DNA from: Malurus cyaneus samueli
Taxonomy: Eukaryota > Chordata > Aves > Passeriformes > Maluridae
Direction: 5' to 3'
Assembly (NCBI GenBank): GCA_009741485.1
Contig: CM019217.1
Span: 39,351,500 to 39,415,499 of the forward strand
Length of the DNA: 64,000 bases
Shown: in pieces, positions 60,998-64,000 of the stretch
Numbering within the stretch: position 1 is the first letter of the stretch
How the letters are laid out: every line of letters starts with the position of its first letter
Program-made: the position numbers and the translations under genes
The notes under the pieces: generated by a model
The model's database searches: none
Told to the model about the DNA's origin: nothing
The model's input: only the letters and a program-made list of their open reading frames with translations

Positions 60998-63895
60998 CCC
61001 CCCAGATTTTTCAGTACAGTTCTGTAGCTTGGAATCACAACATGAAGGCTTGCTTTCACATGGAATCTTATAAAGTGTTTTGTAAGTACAGCATGTATCT
61101 CAACTTTTCATAGGCAAAAGTTTAAAGACGTTACAAACAAGCAAACTCCAGTTGTTTATAGCCTGCATTCCTATGAATTTAATAATATTTTAAAACCATT
61201 TATGATCATCAGTAGACATGACCTTTTGAATTTTGACTGCTGTACAGACGCTTTCCTCTTCAATGGAAGGGGTCAAGCTGTCCCCTGTTACATCACTGGT
61301 TATCCCACAGACTTTTCCATGTCTCATCTGGAAATCAGGCTGTGTTCATTTCTCAAAGCATTACGGCCCTGAAGCTTTATTTGGAGATATGAAGCACTGT
61401 CAGAAATACCATCTTAAGCACTGCCCCATGATAGCCCTGATCCTTTCCATGGCTGCCCATCAGTTTCCACTGCTCCATGGTATTTAACTGCAGTTAACTG
61501 CAACTCAGCTGTGCCACCCAGCCACCTCTGAGCCTGCGGGTGAATCAGATGAGCAACCTGAGAACAGAATTTCTTAAATAATACCTATTACATTGTTATC
61601 ACCCCAAGGTGTTTCTCTGTGCAACTCACCACAATTATGGTGACACTGCTGAAGAGCTAGCAACACAGGAGTGCTGTGGACATTAATGAGGTAACAGATA
61701 TTGCTCGAACTGATATTGCATCTAATACCTCTGATCACCAAAATGTGTGTGATGATCTGCCTGGAGAAGTAAATGGACAGGTAAGTACCACAAGGGCAGA
61801 AGATGAGGAGTCAAATCTGTGAGGAGAAGGATAAAAGGGCAAGGACATTGGCAAAGAAGAAATAGTACAGTGACAAAGAAACCAGACACACAAGATTAGA
61901 TCTTTTCTCCTTTTACGGCAAAAGAACATCCCTTAGCACGTGTGTGTCATGCTAATACATGAGAAGTCACATTAGCATCTGTAGATTTAGAAAATTAAAG
62001 GGAGACACTTAAAAACCCTCTTGAAACAAAGTCACAGCACCTTTGTTTAGAAAATAAAACATAACGCTACATTCCGTTTTCTTCCTAAATTGGTTCCTAA
62101 GGAAATTACACAGGCATTTTACATTAAATTTGTTTATTTCTTAAAGGCTCAATGTTTGAAGCTGCACTAGAAAATTCACAGTTCCTGATTTGAGGAGTAA
62201 CTTCCTTAGAAAAAAACAAGTGACACAATGTACTGGTTTTTCTTTAATAAAGGTAGTATTCCCCCATTAGCCTGTAATGCTGTAATGTATTATTAAACAC
62301 TTAAAGGTACTGTTGATGGAATGTACTACAATAATAGCATAGCTGGAAAAGAGTTCTACTTCTTTTTCAGGATAATTTATTCCATGCTGGGCCAACTGGA
62401 AAGCTTTTCAAAGACTGTCAGCACCATAAGCTCTTTTCTGTGGAGGCAAAGGCAGGAGTATTGGATGTGTATTGATTTGATGTTATTCTGAGACTGCACA
62501 AGATTTGGAAGCTGGACAGAACTAGATAAGTGGGTGTACCAGGAGAAAAAAGAAAAAACAACTAAAAAACCCCTCACCCACACCAAAGCAATGCAGAAAG
62601 CTTATCCAGGCTCTGAAAACAATTTGATTGGGGATTTCTTATCAGCATATTGATTTTATTCTTTTTCTTATTTATATATCTGGATGAAGGTCCATTGATG
62701 TTCAAAAATAAACAAGAAAAAAGCCAAATGAGGACCTACTCTTATATATATTTTATTCATATTTTTCTGGCACACAGTCTCTTGTATATTCAGAGGTCTT
62801 AGATTTACAGCACAGAGGTAATCACTGTTAGAATTTACTTGCAAAGAATATTTTCCAGGAATATCATACACATCATGAGGCAACCACATCAGTTTAATTA
62901 CGATATGTTTAGGCTCAGCTAACACCATGTTGTGGTTGCACACATTAATCTCCTCTAGATGTGTATATCAGGGATTTTTAACAATTTATAGGTATTTAGT
63001 TACAAGTTTCAGAGGATGGAGGTCCTTTGCACTGAACAGACACGTTTCATAAAGAAATTATGCTGTCGAATAATAACACTTTGAGGAGTTTACTCTTAAC
63101 CTGAATCATTTTGTGGATCTACTTTACAACATATCCCCACAAAAAGCTGCAACCAAACTGAGATGACAGCAAAGTGAAAGTCCCATCTGAATGATTACAG
63201 TAACCAACCAAAGCCTCTCACATCAGTTCTTTCCTTGAAAGAGAGGATCCCTTCAGACAGTGACAAGATCATCAGGCTTTCCTTCCAGTCACAGTCACCT
63301 GCTAACCAGTCAAACACAGAGGATGAAGACAGATCTGCAGACATCATTTTTACATACAAAGGAAGATGGGAGATACATCAAAACATTCCACCAAAAATTT
63401 AGAGATAAATAGGAAAGAAAATCTGGATCTGAATAGAATCCCTGGAAGGGTCCAAGAAGGAATTTGGCTGTAAAAGAAAGCACATTTCACAGGCAGTGGG
63501 ATACTTCCGTGGAAGGCAGTCACAGAATAAGAGAGAATTGCAAACCCAACAGCCAGAAAGCAGCCAGCAGAGATTTAGACCTCATGAGACATGGTTTTTG
63601 TTTGATCTGTCACTAGGTAGAACACAATGGTGGGGTTTTCTTTCACGCTACCTATCTGAACAAAATTTTTGAGTTATATTTTTAGTACATATAAGGTGAT
63701 AATGTATTTTTAGTGTATTTGATCTCATAATATCCAAGCAAGTAGTTAGCATCAAGCTATTCCTCACCCAGAATGAAGTGGGTCTACCAAGGTCAGTTTC
63801 CAAATACCTCAAGATGTTCCCTGCTTCCCAGTATATTCTTTTTCTTCCATCACAGAAAGAGTACAGACTTATTTATCAGCACGTTTTCTCAAGAC
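60998..63895. other. Unannotated stretch, no supported gene
   Basis: An 84-codon plus frame (61233-61487) and minus frames of 64, 69 and 91 codons at 61.7-62.9 kb have no recognisable domain. No repeat ends or RNA genes were recognised. Confidence 0.5.
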
Positions 63896-63924
63896 AAGGG
63901 AGGGAGAAAAAGAAAAGAGAGAGG
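63896..63924 (+). repeat. Purine-only tract
   Basis: Twenty-nine purines (AAGGG, AGGGAGAAAAAG, AAAAGAGAGAGG) form a short homopurine run similar in kind to the one at 41.1 kb. Confidence 0.85.
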
Positions 63925-64000
63925 CATGTCTAACTGCCCAAATCTCTAGAGAGGTTGAAGTACACTAGATCCTTCTTTAGAGAGGTACCTCTGATTCTTG

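Noticed and set aside
1..64000. CRISPR arrays, bacterial operons, viral or endogenous retroviral genes
   Set aside because: No regularly spaced direct repeats, no operon-like frames and no gag, pol or env motifs were seen. The sequence is vertebrate in character.
1..64000. tRNA, 5S rRNA and snRNA genes
   Set aside because: No paired A-box and B-box (GGTTCRANYCC) with cloverleaf spacing and no snRNA-like blocks were found by eye.

Overview
The window looks like nuclear DNA from a bird, or possibly another sauropsid. The main reason is four fragments of CR1 non-LTR retrotransposons, each ending in the diagnostic ATTCTRTG-type 3' tail: near 6.5 kb on the minus strand, and near 18.5, 44.2 and 54.9 kb on the plus strand. 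The sequence is AT-rich (roughly 60-65 percent A+T by eye) and CpG-poor. It lacks the close-packed long reading frames of a prokaryote or virus. The species cannot be named from what is visible.

I find no protein-coding gene or exon that I can support, and no rRNA or tRNA gene. The longest ATG/GTG/TTG-started open frames are about 122-134 codons (27.8-29.4 kb). That is about what chance gives in 64 kb of six-frame DNA at this base composition, and none shows a family motif I recognise. The window is best read as intergenic gene desert or the inside of a very large intron.

Layout: 0-6.5 kb is plain sequence with a long (GATA)n microsatellite at 4.1 kb and a TA-rich block at 6.2 kb, followed by the longest CR1 piece (6.5-6.8 kb). 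6.8-20 kb is mostly featureless. It contains a small CpG cluster (8.9 kb), a 17-bp tandem repeat (12.2 kb), a 61-nt extended hairpin (14.9 kb), an old MIR-like SINE relic (15.2 kb) and a CR1 tail (18.5 kb). 20-36 kb has only short duplications and hairpins. 36-57 kb differs: all five of the window's long A or T tracts lie here, with two CR1 pieces and purine or pyrimidine tracts. A locally GC-richer block sits at 52.8-53.2 kb, twin palindromes at 54.3 kb, and an A-tract enclosed by inverted repeats at 56.9 kb. 57-64 kb is again plain.

No genes act together here and I found no convincing new system. The items most worth a second look are the 14.9 kb hairpin, the MIR-like relic, the clustering of A-tracts, the GC-richer block at 52.8 kb and the twin palindromes at 54.3 kb.
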